Both the position numbers and the translations under genes were made by a program. A stretch of DNA of 64,000 nucleotides, from the NCBI GenBank assembly GCA_963793025.1, contig CAWBYL010000006.1, positions 496,001-560,000 on the forward strand, in the 5' to 3' direction. Under the pieces are notes generated by a model that saw only the letters and a program-made list of their open reading frames with translations, was not told the origin of the DNA and did no database searches. The stretch is from CAWBYL01 sp963793025. GTDB lineage: Bacteria; Actinomycetota; Acidimicrobiia; Acidimicrobiales; Acidimicrobilacustridaceae. Each line of letters opens with the position of its first letter. Within the stretch, counting starts at the first letter, position 1. This document shows, piece by piece, positions 51,717 through 58,466 of the stretch.

Positions 51717-52475
51717 TCAGTGCGAGACGAGCTGCTGGCCGCCGTCGATGTCATAGGTGGCTCCGGTGAGCGCCGTGTTGGTCATGAGGTGCAGGGCAAG
51801 GGCGGCGACGTCGGCCGGACCGACCACCCGCTGGATGGGCAGCGTGATGCGGAGCTCGTCGCGTCGTGCCTCGAGCTCGTCGCCGAGGAGCGATGCCGAC
51901 AGGGCGGTGTCGACGAAACCGGCAGCGATGAGGTTCACGCGGATCGGTGCCGACTCGAGCGCGAGGTTCCGGATGAGCGCAGGCTGCGCGGCGGTGAGCG
52001 CCGCGATCAACGAAAGACCTGGCCCGTTGCTGCGGCCCCCGGTACCGCTCATGAAGGTGAGCGTGCCCCCGGCGCGCACCTTGTTGGCGGAGTTCTGAGC
52101 CACGACGATCGGCAGCAACATGTGGGCTTCGACGTCGCGGCGAGCCGCGCCGAGGTCGAGCGCCGCGAGGGGGGCGTAGTAGGGCCCGGGACCGGTGACG
52201 AGCACGTGGTCGATCGGTCCGGGTAGGTCGTCGAAGAACGTCCCGAGCCGTTCGAAGTCGGTCGCGTCGAAGGCCGCGTGGCGGCTCGCGCCCACCTCGG
52301 TCGCGGCACGCTCGAGCCGCCCCTGATCGCGACCGGTGACGATCACCTCAGCTGCTTCGGCCCGGGCCATTCGGGCCGTCTCGAGCCCGATGCCTGAGCT
52401 CCCACCTATCACCACCACCGTCTGCCCGACCAGCACCGGCGGCCGCGTGGTCGCCGGTGCTCGGAGGTCATTCAT
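51717..52475 (-). CDS. SDR-family protein lacking the catalytic Tyr-Lys
   Basis: 252 residues from ATG at 52473-52475. Nucleotide loop IGGSSGIGLETAR, TGRD after the second strand and the conserved DIDGGQQL end are normal. The active site is not: after the Ser in TFMSGTGGRS the expected YxxxK reads SLIAALTAAQ, with no Tyr or Lys. Similar atypical SDRs bind NAD(P) but may act as regulators or use other residues. It is the last gene of a four-gene minus-strand operon; its start overlaps the stop of the small membrane protein gene by 8 bp. Confidence 0.85.
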   Translation of the reverse strand: MNDLRAPATTRPPVLVGQTVVVIGGSSGIGLETARMARAEAAEVIVTGRDQGRLERAATEVGASRHAAFDATDFERLGTFFDDLPGPIDHVLVTGPGPYYAPLAALDLGAARRDVEAHMLLPIVVAQNSANKVRAGGTLTFMSGTGGRSNGPGLSLIAALTAAQPALIRNLALESAPIRVNLIAAGFVDTALSASLLGDELEARRDELRITLPIQRVVGPADVAALALHLMTNTALTGATYDIDGGQQLVSH

Positions 52476-52722
52476 CGGCCGCCTCGTCCCATGCCAGACG
52501 GTCCCTTTCCTCGGCGAGCTGCCGGGAGTGGAAATCGAGCCAGGCCGCCTCTCTGTCCTCGTAGACGGCCTCGCCCTTGGCGACGAGCTCGTCGTAGGCG
52601 TGGTTGAAGTCCGCCTCGGACATCACCGTGGGTGAGTTGTGCCGGCTCAGGTACCAGATCGTGGTGATCGCGAACGCGAAGACGGCCAGGATCGCGACGA
52701 TCATGAGCACCACTGGCGTCAC
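52468..52722 (-). CDS. Small single-pass membrane protein
   Basis: 84 residues. GTG at 52720-52722 overlaps the preceding TGA (GTGA) with the same CGAGGTGAC context as the oxidoreductase start at 54053, so I prefer it; GTG 52713 and ATG 52704 are alternatives. One hydrophobic helix (about residues 4-25, MIVAILAVFAFAITTIWYL) is followed by an acidic, Glu/Arg-rich helix (YDELVAKGEAVYEDREAAWLDFHSRQLAEERDRLAW). Not recognised. It may anchor or recruit the soluble reductase encoded before it. Confidence 0.6.
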   Translation of the reverse strand: MTPVVLMIVAILAVFAFAITTIWYLSRHNSPTVMSEADFNHAYDELVAKGEAVYEDREAAWLDFHSRQLAEERDRLAWDEAADE

Positions 52723-54053
52723 CTCCTCGAGGCGATCTCGAGGCGGAGTGCGTTGAGTGCATCCGCGTAGATCTCGGAGAAGGTCGGGAATGGCTGGATC
52801 GTGTCGCGCAGCACATCGAGCGGCACTCGAGCGCGGATGGCCAACGTCGCCTGCTGGAGCCATTCGCCGGCTTCGGGCCCCAGTGCGTACACGCCCGTCA
52901 ATCGCTCACCGTCGCTGAGCAGGGTCAGGAACCCGTTCGAATCGGCGTAGTCGCGTGTGTAGGTAGCGGTCCTGGCCACGCCCGAAACCGGCGCGCTGGC
53001 AGTGAAGGGCGCCTCGGGCGCTCCGACCGACGCAGCCTGCGGATCGGTGAAGACGACCCGCGGGAGAGCGTCATAGTTGGCCTCGCGCCGCTCACCCAGG
53101 ATGTTGGCTGCCACGATGTCGCCCTGGTACTTGCCGGTGGTCGTCAACGGCCAGATGCCGGTGACGTCGCCGATCGCCCAGAGTCCTCCGCCGGCGCTCA
53201 GGCGCGAATCGACGGGGATCCCGTGCGGGTCAGCGGTGATGCCGACGGTCTCGAGTCCGATCCCTTCGACGCGCGGGCGGCGGCCCGTCGCGATGAGCAG
53301 CCGGTCCCCCCGCAGCTCGCGACCGTCGTCGAGGTCGACGACGTAGTCGTCGCCGTCACGCCGGGCCCTGACGGCGCGCACGCCGAGCACCAGCTCGATG
53401 CCGTCGCGGCGGAGGACGTCTCCGAGTGCGTCTCCCAGTGGGCCGGGCTCGTTGGAGAGCACCCGCTCCGCCATGTCAGCGAGAACCACCTCGGCGCCGA
53501 GGCGGCGGACCGCCTGGGCCATCTCGACGCCGACCGGGCCGCCGCCCAGGACCACCAACCGGCGCGGCAGGGCGGTCATGGCGGTCACCTCGCGGTTCGT
53601 CCACACGCCCTCGAGCTCCCGGAGCCCGTCGACGGGAGGCACGACTGGCTCCGAGCCGGTGGCCACGACGACGTGCTGAGCCGTGTGCACGACGCCGCTG
53701 ACGCTTACCGCCCCCGGTCCGGCGAGCCGGCCGTTGCCGCGGAGAAGGTCGATGCCCCGGTCGGTCAGCCACTTCTCGGCACTGGCGTCCGTGTGGTTCG
53801 AGACCATGAAGTCGCGCCAGGCGAATGCCGCCGCCACGTCGACCAGTGCGTGTCCCGCCGCCTCGTTCGCCTCGCGCACCGCTTCACCCGGGCGCAGCAG
53901 CGTCTTCGACGGGATGCACGCCCAGTAGGAGCACTCGCCGCCCACGAGCTCCCGTTCGACGACGGCGACGCGCAGATTCCCCTCCGCCAGCGCACCGGCG
54001 CAATGTTCGCCTGGGGCGCCGGCGCCGAGGACGATGACGTCGTAGCCGGTCAC
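52719..54053 (-). CDS. Pyridine nucleotide-disulfide oxidoreductase (class I, dihydrolipoamide dehydrogenase/mercuric reductase-like)
   Basis: 444 residues from GTG at 54051-54053 (GTGA overlap with the VOC gene). FAD loop VIVLGAGAPGEHCAGAL is a variant with Ala-Pro where GGxG is usual. The redox-active disulfide is GGECSYWACIPSKTLLRP (C-x4-C). NAD(P) loop VVLGGGPVGVEMAQAVRRLG, the second FAD site GLWAIGDVTG, and a dimer domain at the end. The His-x4-Glu of lipoamide reductases near the C-terminus is not found (QPFPTFSEIYADAL), so the substrate is probably not lipoamide; quinone, metal or thiol are options. Confidence 0.9.
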   Translation of the reverse strand: MTGYDVIVLGAGAPGEHCAGALAEGNLRVAVVERELVGGECSYWACIPSKTLLRPGEAVREANEAAGHALVDVAAAFAWRDFMVSNHTDASAEKWLTDRGIDLLRGNGRLAGPGAVSVSGVVHTAQHVVVATGSEPVVPPVDGLRELEGVWTNREVTAMTALPRRLVVLGGGPVGVEMAQAVRRLGAEVVLADMAERVLSNEPGPLGDALGDVLRRDGIELVLGVRAVRARRDGDDYVVDLDDGRELRGDRLLIATGRRPRVEGIGLETVGITADPHGIPVDSRLSAGGGLWAIGDVTGIWPLTTTGKYQGDIVAANILGERREANYDALPRVVFTDPQAASVGAPEAPFTASAPVSGVARTATYTRDYADSNGFLTLLSDGERLTGVYALGPEAGEWLQQATLAIRARVPLDVLRDTIQPFPTFSEIYADALNALRLEIASRR

Positions 54054-54715
54054 CTCGGAAGGACGTCGCCGGTGGCCTCGGCCACCATGTAGGCGGCGTA
54101 CCACTCGGGCCACTTCTCATCGGCCTGGCCCGTGCGTGCTTCATGCTCACCGTGCGCAGCCGCGGCGCGTTCGAGCGCGGCGGTGAGATCGGCGACGGAG
54201 CTGAACGTTGTCGTCGTCGGATCCACGCGACCCGGTAGGCGGTCCGTGATCTCCTGGAGCTGCCAGAGGTTCCCGTCCGGATCGGTGAACTCCGCGAACG
54301 ACGCGTAGGTTCGTCGCTGGGGATCGGGACCGTTCGCCCGAAGGTCGAGCTGCCACCGGTTGTAGCCACCGCTCGAGTCGTGGAACACCTCGCTCGTGTC
54401 GGTCCCCTCACGAGCGAGCTCGTCGTGCGCCGCCTCGATGTCAGAGACGACGAGGAGGTTCTGGGCGGCCCCGGGGGCAGCCGAAGTCAGACCCGTGCCG
54501 AACTGGACCGAGCAGCCCGACCCCGGTGGCGTGAGCTGCACGATCCGGAAGTCGCCACCGCCGAGGTCTGCGTCGAGTCGCCAACCGAGACTCTCGTAGA
54601 ACGACTTGGCCCGGTCGACGTCGGACACCGGGATGGTCACCGACTCGAGCTTCAGATCGATTTTGGCGACGCCATCGCCCGCGGTAGCGGCCTTACGTGC
54701 CTCGGCGGTGCTCAT
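54050..54715 (-). CDS. VOC/glyoxalase-fold protein with C-terminal helical extension
   Basis: 221 residues from ATG at 54713-54715 with GGGAGGG upstream. Residues ~15-145 are one VOC module: LESVTIPVSDVDRAKSFYESLGWRLDADLGGGDFRIVQLTPPGSGCSVQFG ... ASFAEFTDPDGNLWQLQEI. A C-terminal helix (SSVADLTAALERAAAAHGEHEARTG...WPEWYAAYMVAEATG) resembles tails seen in similar actinobacterial glyoxalase-like proteins. It may be a resistance or isomerase protein; metal ligands cannot be assigned surely. It is the first gene of the operon VOC - disulfide reductase - membrane protein - SDR. Confidence 0.85.
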   Translation of the reverse strand: MSTAEARKAATAGDGVAKIDLKLESVTIPVSDVDRAKSFYESLGWRLDADLGGGDFRIVQLTPPGSGCSVQFGTGLTSAAPGAAQNLLVVSDIEAAHDELAREGTDTSEVFHDSSGGYNRWQLDLRANGPDPQRRTYASFAEFTDPDGNLWQLQEITDRLPGRVDPTTTTFSSVADLTAALERAAAAHGEHEARTGQADEKWPEWYAAYMVAEATGDVLPR

Positions 54716-54869
54716 CGAGTCCCTCCCGCGCAGACGATGGTTCAGCCTCAGGAAAGTCGCGCTTCGCGGGCTGTCAGTCAACCCCGGAACTGCTCCTCCG
54801 GTTGACGTCGGGCGCCGTCGGCCCGGCCCCGGTCACGACGACGATCCGCGATCGGCCGGGCCTCTCGGT

Positions 54870-54922
54870 GGCGTCACCTTCTGGGACCATGGGGGCAACC
54901 GAGGAACCCGTGGCCCGGTGAC
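54870..54922 (+). pseudogene. 3'-terminal remnant of a nitroreductase gene
   Basis: The stretch matches the last ~17 codons of the nitroreductase gene (about 44122-44176): GTCACCTTCTGGGACC..., then ACCGAGGAACCCGTGGCCCGG-TGA against ACCGAGGAACCCGTTGCCGGG-TGA. It has no start of its own and sits just before the EthD gene at 54941. Confidence 0.65.
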
Positions 54923-54940
54923 CCAAGGAATCGAGGTCTG

Positions 54941-55294
54941 ATGGTCAAGCTCGTGTACTGCGTCCGACGCAAGCCGGAGATGTCCCTCGAGGAGTTCCAC
55001 GACCGGTGGTTGAACGTTCACGGCCCACTGGTGAGGTCCCTGCGTGAGCAGGTCCCCTCCATGACCCGTTACGTGCAGAGCCACCTCATCCCGGGCGAGC
55101 CGAGCGAAGCGGTGCGGGCGTCACGGGGCGCGGGTGAGCCCTACGACGGCATCACCGAGGTCTGGATTGACGTCGACGCCGAGGCCGCGGAGGGCTCGGC
55201 CGAGGCCGGACGCCGCCTCCTCGAGGACGAGATGGAGTTCATCGACCTGGCCAACTCGAAGGTGTTCCTCACCGTCGAGCACGAGATCTTCTGA
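54941..55294 (+). CDS. EthD-domain protein
   Basis: 117 residues from ATG 54941. Single dimeric alpha/beta-barrel: MVKLVYCVRRKPEMSLEEFHDRWLNVHGPLVRSLREQVPSMTRYVQSH and a closing EFIDLANSKVFLTVEHEIF. The FHDRWLNVHGP segment is the EthD hallmark (HxxW-xxHGP). These proteins bind small aromatic or quinone-like products, and some support P450 ether cleavage. It lies between two decayed nitroreductase 3' ends, and a deleted copy of it lies at 46271-46365, so the gene has been copied in this genome. No ribosome site is strong; TCGAGG (54931-54936) is nearest. Confidence 0.85.
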   Translation: MVKLVYCVRRKPEMSLEEFHDRWLNVHGPLVRSLREQVPSMTRYVQSHLIPGEPSEAVRASRGAGEPYDGITEVWIDVDAEAAEGSAEAGRRLLEDEMEFIDLANSKVFLTVEHEIF

Positions 55295-55318
55295 ACCAAC
55301 GGCGACTCAGCGGGTGCC

Positions 55319-55425
55319 GTAGGAGGAGGCGGCCGAGCGGCTGGGCATCCCCGACAACGTCACTCAAGTCGCCATGTTCCCCGTCGCCCACATCTCGGCG
55401 AGACCCTCGCCCCGGAGCGACGGAG
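55319..55425 (+). pseudogene. Internal/3' remnant of a nitroreductase gene
   Basis: Matches the nitroreductase gene around 44010-44115: AGGAGGCGGCCGAG, CTGGGCATCCCCGAC and TCGCCATGTTCCCCGTCGCC are retained with few changes, after which the match becomes frameshifted (CGAGACCCTCGCCCCGGAGCG). It begins directly after the EthD gene. No start codon or complete domain remains. Confidence 0.75.
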
Positions 55426-55478
55426 GAACCCGCGACCAAGCCGCCGGGACGCGCTCGCGTGCTGCTGGCTGCTGGCTG

Positions 55479-56090
55479 CTAGTCCCCCTGGTAGCGCTCC
55501 TCCTTCCATGGGTCACCGTGGTCGTGGTAGCCGTTGGCCTCCCAGAAGCCCGGTTCGTCGTGATCGAGGATCTGGAGCCCGGCGATCCACTTGGCGCTCT
55601 TCCAGAAGTAGAGGTGAGGGACGAGGAGGCGAGCCGGACCACCGTGGTCAGCCGAGAGTGGTTCCCCGTCGACTTCCCACGCGACCCACGCCTTTCCGTC
55701 CGTCAGGTCTTCGATCGGTAGGTTCGTCGTGTACCCGGTGTGGCTGACCGCCATGGCGTGGGTGGCTCCGGACGACGTGGTGACGACGTCGAGCAGGGTG
55801 TCGATCGAGACGCCGGTGAACGTCATCCCGAACTTCGACCAGGCGGTGACGCAGTGGATGTCCCCGGTGTAGGTGGACGACGGAAGGTCGTGGATCTCGT
55901 CCCAGGTCCAACTGGTCGGTTCCTCGACGAGCCCGTCGATGGTGAACGACCATTCAGCGGTGGGGAGGGTGGGCGTGACCTCGGCGGACAACACGGGCCA
56001 GGTGTCGCCGGCGTCGTACTGGCCCGGCGGGAGCCGCGAGTCGCGGGTACTCGGGTTCCGGGCGGCGAAGCCTCGAGTGATCTTGGCCAT
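55479..56090 (-). CDS. Sulfite oxidase-fold molybdopterin-dependent oxidoreductase
   Basis: 203 residues from ATG at 56088-56090 with AAGGGAAG upstream. The sulfite oxidase/YedY catalytic domain is complete: LPPGQYDAGDTWPVLSAEVTP, WSFTIDGLVEEPTSWTWDEIHDLP, the Mo-ligand Cys in YTGDIHCVTAWSKFGMTFTGVSIDTLL, and HGGPARLLVPHLYFWKSAKWIAGLQI. No Tat signal and no dimerisation domain, so it is a short cytoplasmic form. Substrate unknown (sulfite, sulfoxide or N-hydroxy compounds). It follows the epoxide-hydrolase-like gene by 22 bp in the encapsulin operon direction, so it may be co-transcribed. Confidence 0.9.
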   Translation of the reverse strand: MAKITRGFAARNPSTRDSRLPPGQYDAGDTWPVLSAEVTPTLPTAEWSFTIDGLVEEPTSWTWDEIHDLPSSTYTGDIHCVTAWSKFGMTFTGVSIDTLLDVVTTSSGATHAMAVSHTGYTTNLPIEDLTDGKAWVAWEVDGEPLSADHGGPARLLVPHLYFWKSAKWIAGLQILDHDEPGFWEANGYHDHGDPWKEERYQGD

Positions 56091-56112
56091 TGGTGCTTCC
56101 CTTTCTTTCAGG

Positions 56113-57063
56113 TCAGTGGGCCTCGCCGCTGACAGGAACCTTCGTCGGGGCCTGAGCGACGTCGAGAACCGCCTCGGCGAAGGCCGCCGGTGCCTCCTGG
56201 GGGAGGTTGTGACCAGCCCTCGGGACCTGGCGGTGCTCGCGAGGACCGACGAAGTGTCGGGCGCTCGGCGAACCATCGGTTGCGGGGAAGTTCCCGTCGG
56301 CCAGACCATCGAGCGTGATCGTCGGCACGGTTACCGGCGGCTGACCGGCGAGTCGCTTCTCCAAGCCCTCATAGGCGGCGGCTCCCGACGCGAGGCCGAG
56401 CCGGTGCCGGTACGAGTGGATGACGACATCGACGTAGTCGTCGTTGGAGAACGCCTCTGCCGATCGGTCGAGGATCGCCTCGTCGAAGTCCCAGTCCGGT
56501 GAGTTCCGGGTCCATATGACCTCGGCGATCTCGCGCCGACTGGCGGTGAGACCGAGCCGCCCCCGCTCGGTGGCGAAGTAGAAGAAGTACCAGAAGCCGG
56601 CCTCGAGCTGCGGGTTGATGGGCTTCGTGGCGGCGCTGATGTCCTGGATGAGGTAGTTGTTCACCGACACCAGTCCGGCACATCGCTCGGGCCACAGCGC
56701 CGCAACCACGCAGGCGGCGCGGCCGCCCCAGTCATAGCCGGCGAGCACCGCCCGGGGGATGTGGAGCGCGTCCATGAGGTCGATGACGTCGGCACCCAGG
56801 GCCGCTTGCTGGCCGGATCGCGCTGTTCGTGCGTCGAGGAACCGAGTCGGACCGTGCCCTCTCAGGTACGGAACGATGACCCGCATGCCCCGCCCGGCGA
56901 GATCGGGAACGACATCGACATAGCTGTGGATGTCGTAGGGAAAGCCGTGTAGCAACAGGACCGGGTCACCGTCCGCTGGACCGGACTCGTGGTACGCGAT
57001 GTCGAGCACGGGGGTCGTCACTGTCCTCAGGGGTTCGAGGCGCGGAAGCGATTCCGCAGTCAT
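56113..57063 (-). CDS. Epoxide hydrolase/haloalkane dehalogenase-like alpha/beta hydrolase
   Basis: 316 residues from ATG at 57061-57063, overlapping the encapsulin stop (ATGA). Oxyanion loop LLLHGFPYD, nucleophile elbow LAGYDWGGRAA with Asp as nucleophile (as in epoxide hydrolases and dehalogenases, not the Ser of esterases), and the base His in RAGHNLPQEAP. A helical cap with YFFYFATERGRLGL is present. Translational coupling to encapsulin is unexpected. No targeting peptide like that of the ferritin is visible at its C-terminus (VPVSGEAH), so it may be a cytoplasmic partner and not cargo. Confidence 0.88.
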   Translation of the reverse strand: MTAESLPRLEPLRTVTTPVLDIAYHESGPADGDPVLLLHGFPYDIHSYVDVVPDLAGRGMRVIVPYLRGHGPTRFLDARTARSGQQAALGADVIDLMDALHIPRAVLAGYDWGGRAACVVAALWPERCAGLVSVNNYLIQDISAATKPINPQLEAGFWYFFYFATERGRLGLTASRREIAEVIWTRNSPDWDFDEAILDRSAEAFSNDDYVDVVIHSYRHRLGLASGAAAYEGLEKRLAGQPPVTVPTITLDGLADGNFPATDGSPSARHFVGPREHRQVPRAGHNLPQEAPAAFAEAVLDVAQAPTKVPVSGEAH

Positions 57064-57869
57064 GACGGGGCGAGCAGCGCCACCGCGGCGGCGTCCTCGT
57101 TGATCCTGAACGCGAAGCTCTCCTCGAGGTAGAGCTCCACCGACTCGCGGTCATGAGCGAGGTAGCCGATGGAGATGTCCTGGCCACACTCGAAGCTGTA
57201 GTCACCGCCGCGCTGGCTGATCACGACTCCGCCCTCGATTCCCGGCGCCCAGACCACCTGCCCCCCGAGGATCTCCAGGAGGTGATCGAACAGCGGGTAG
57301 CCGCCGTGCTCAGCCGTCTCGGCGATCGCCGTGTAGAGGTCGGGGGCGATGGCCAGGCTGTACGGGCCGCCGATGCCGGCGTTTCGAAGTACGTCGACCG
57401 CCCCTGCCACCGCTCGCGGGTAGTTGTCGGGCTCGCCGTCGAGTCGGATTCCCTCCTGGGGGCTGGCGTCGGTCACCCCCCGCAGACCGGCTTCGCGGTA
57501 GTGGTGTAGCACCGCTTCGTTCTCGGCGCGAGCCAGCACCTTGGCCGCCTGCGCGAGCGCATCGAGGTCGACGTCCGTCGCGCCCCGATCGATGTCCTCG
57601 AGTGGTCGGCGGGCAAGAGCGAACGCCACCCTGAGCTCGAGGACCGGAAGCACGTTGCGAACATGCGCGTCCACCTCTGGTGCGGTGGCGGGGACGCGGT
57701 CGGCGCGCCCGATGTCGATCGCCGAGAGGTCCCACCCGCTCGGTCCGGCGAAGTCGACCAGGCGGCGGCCGGCGAGCTGCACCTCGAGGCGCGGAGTCAC
57801 GTCACGCTCGAGTGCAGTCCACGCCCGGTCGGACAACGGAGCGTGCTGACGCAGCAAGTGGTCGCTCAC
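57060..57869 (-). CDS. Type 1 encapsulin shell protein (linocin M18/HK97 fold)
   Basis: 269 residues from GTG at 57867-57869 with GGGAGG 5 nt upstream; GTGA overlap with the ferritin stop. The N-terminus VSDHLLRQHAPLSDRAWTALERDVTPRLEVQLAGRRLVDFAGPSGWDLSAIDIGR is the highly conserved encapsulin opening, including the cargo-binding N-helix. Further matches: DIDRGATDVDLDALAQAAKVLARAENEAVLHHY (E-loop region) and QDISIGYLAHDRESVELYLEESFAFRI at the end. Length is standard. Sixty copies normally form a ~24 nm T=1 shell in the cytoplasm. The cargo is encoded immediately upstream. Confidence 0.95.
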   Translation of the reverse strand: MSDHLLRQHAPLSDRAWTALERDVTPRLEVQLAGRRLVDFAGPSGWDLSAIDIGRADRVPATAPEVDAHVRNVLPVLELRVAFALARRPLEDIDRGATDVDLDALAQAAKVLARAENEAVLHHYREAGLRGVTDASPQEGIRLDGEPDNYPRAVAGAVDVLRNAGIGGPYSLAIAPDLYTAIAETAEHGGYPLFDHLLEILGGQVVWAPGIEGGVVISQRGGDYSFECGQDISIGYLAHDRESVELYLEESFAFRINEDAAAVALLAPS

Positions 57870-58231
57870 GACTCCCTCCCGGGCCGCCCGATGCCCAGAC
57901 CTCGTCCCGCTTCGCCAGCGCCGATGTCTGACTCCTGTTGTTCTTCTCTGGACGTGATCGGGCCTTCGGTGAACAGGTAGATCCGGAGCTGGCGATCGAG
58001 CTCTGGATCCCGGCGACGGACCCACTCGAGAGCCATGGCCGCGTGCTCCTTCTCGTCATCTCGGTTGTGCACGAGGATCGAAGCCAGATCGGGATCGCGA
58101 GTCGCAGCCACTCGCTGGTCGTACCAATCGATCGCCTCGAACTCCTCGATGAGTGATTCCGATGCGCGATGCCGGTCGATCGTCGTCTCGTCGAGGACCG
58201 AACGATCTTCGTGGAGCCCTTCGTGCGACAT
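57866..58231 (-). CDS. Encapsulated ferritin-like protein (EncFtn) with C-terminal cargo peptide
   Basis: 121 residues from ATG at 58229-58231, with GGGAGAGG 7 nt upstream. The half-ferritin has two helices: SLIEEFEAIDWYDQR and LASILVHNRDDEKEHAAMALEWVRR. Glu30, Glu60 and His63, with Trp36/Tyr37, line up with the ferroxidase residues Glu32, Glu62, His65, Trp38 and Tyr39 of Rhodospirillum EncFtn. The C-terminus after a flexible linker is GLGIGRPGRES, fitting the encapsulin targeting peptide (LGIG-x). It oxidises Fe(II) at a dimer interface inside the shell and passes it for mineral storage. It is the first gene of the operon. Confidence 0.93.
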   Translation of the reverse strand: MSHEGLHEDRSVLDETTIDRHRASESLIEEFEAIDWYDQRVAATRDPDLASILVHNRDDEKEHAAMALEWVRRRDPELDRQLRIYLFTEGPITSREEQQESDIGAGEAGRGLGIGRPGRES

Positions 58232-58399
58232 GTCTGAACCTCTCCCGGGGGTCGCGCTCCACGCCGAAAGGCGAATCGAGCATCTATGGGGCCGACACCG
58301 TTGATGCGCCGGGCCGGCCACCGAGAGCTTTCGTGGCCCGAGGCGCGCCGACATCCCGCGTTCGCGTGGTCCGCCCTCGAGGACCCGCGCCACACACCC

Positions 58400-58429
58400 T
58401 TGCCCGTGGTGGTGGACGGTCATTAGCCT
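58400..58429 (+). promoter_or_regulatory. Candidate promoter of the LAL regulator
   Basis: TTGCCC (58400-58405), 18-bp spacer, TAGCCT (58424-58429), giving a start near 58436 and a ~30-nt leader with CGGAGGA (58457-58463) before ATG 58467. The divergent ferritin promoter must also lie in 58232-58466; no iron-box palindrome was found. Confidence 0.4.
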
Positions 58430-58466
58430 GGTCCCCTGTTCCGAGGATCGGCCTGCCGGAGGACCG

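Noticed and set aside
58232..58466. Iron-responsive (Fur/IdeR) box upstream of EncFtn
   Set aside because: No TTAGG-type or other extended iron-box palindrome could be seen.
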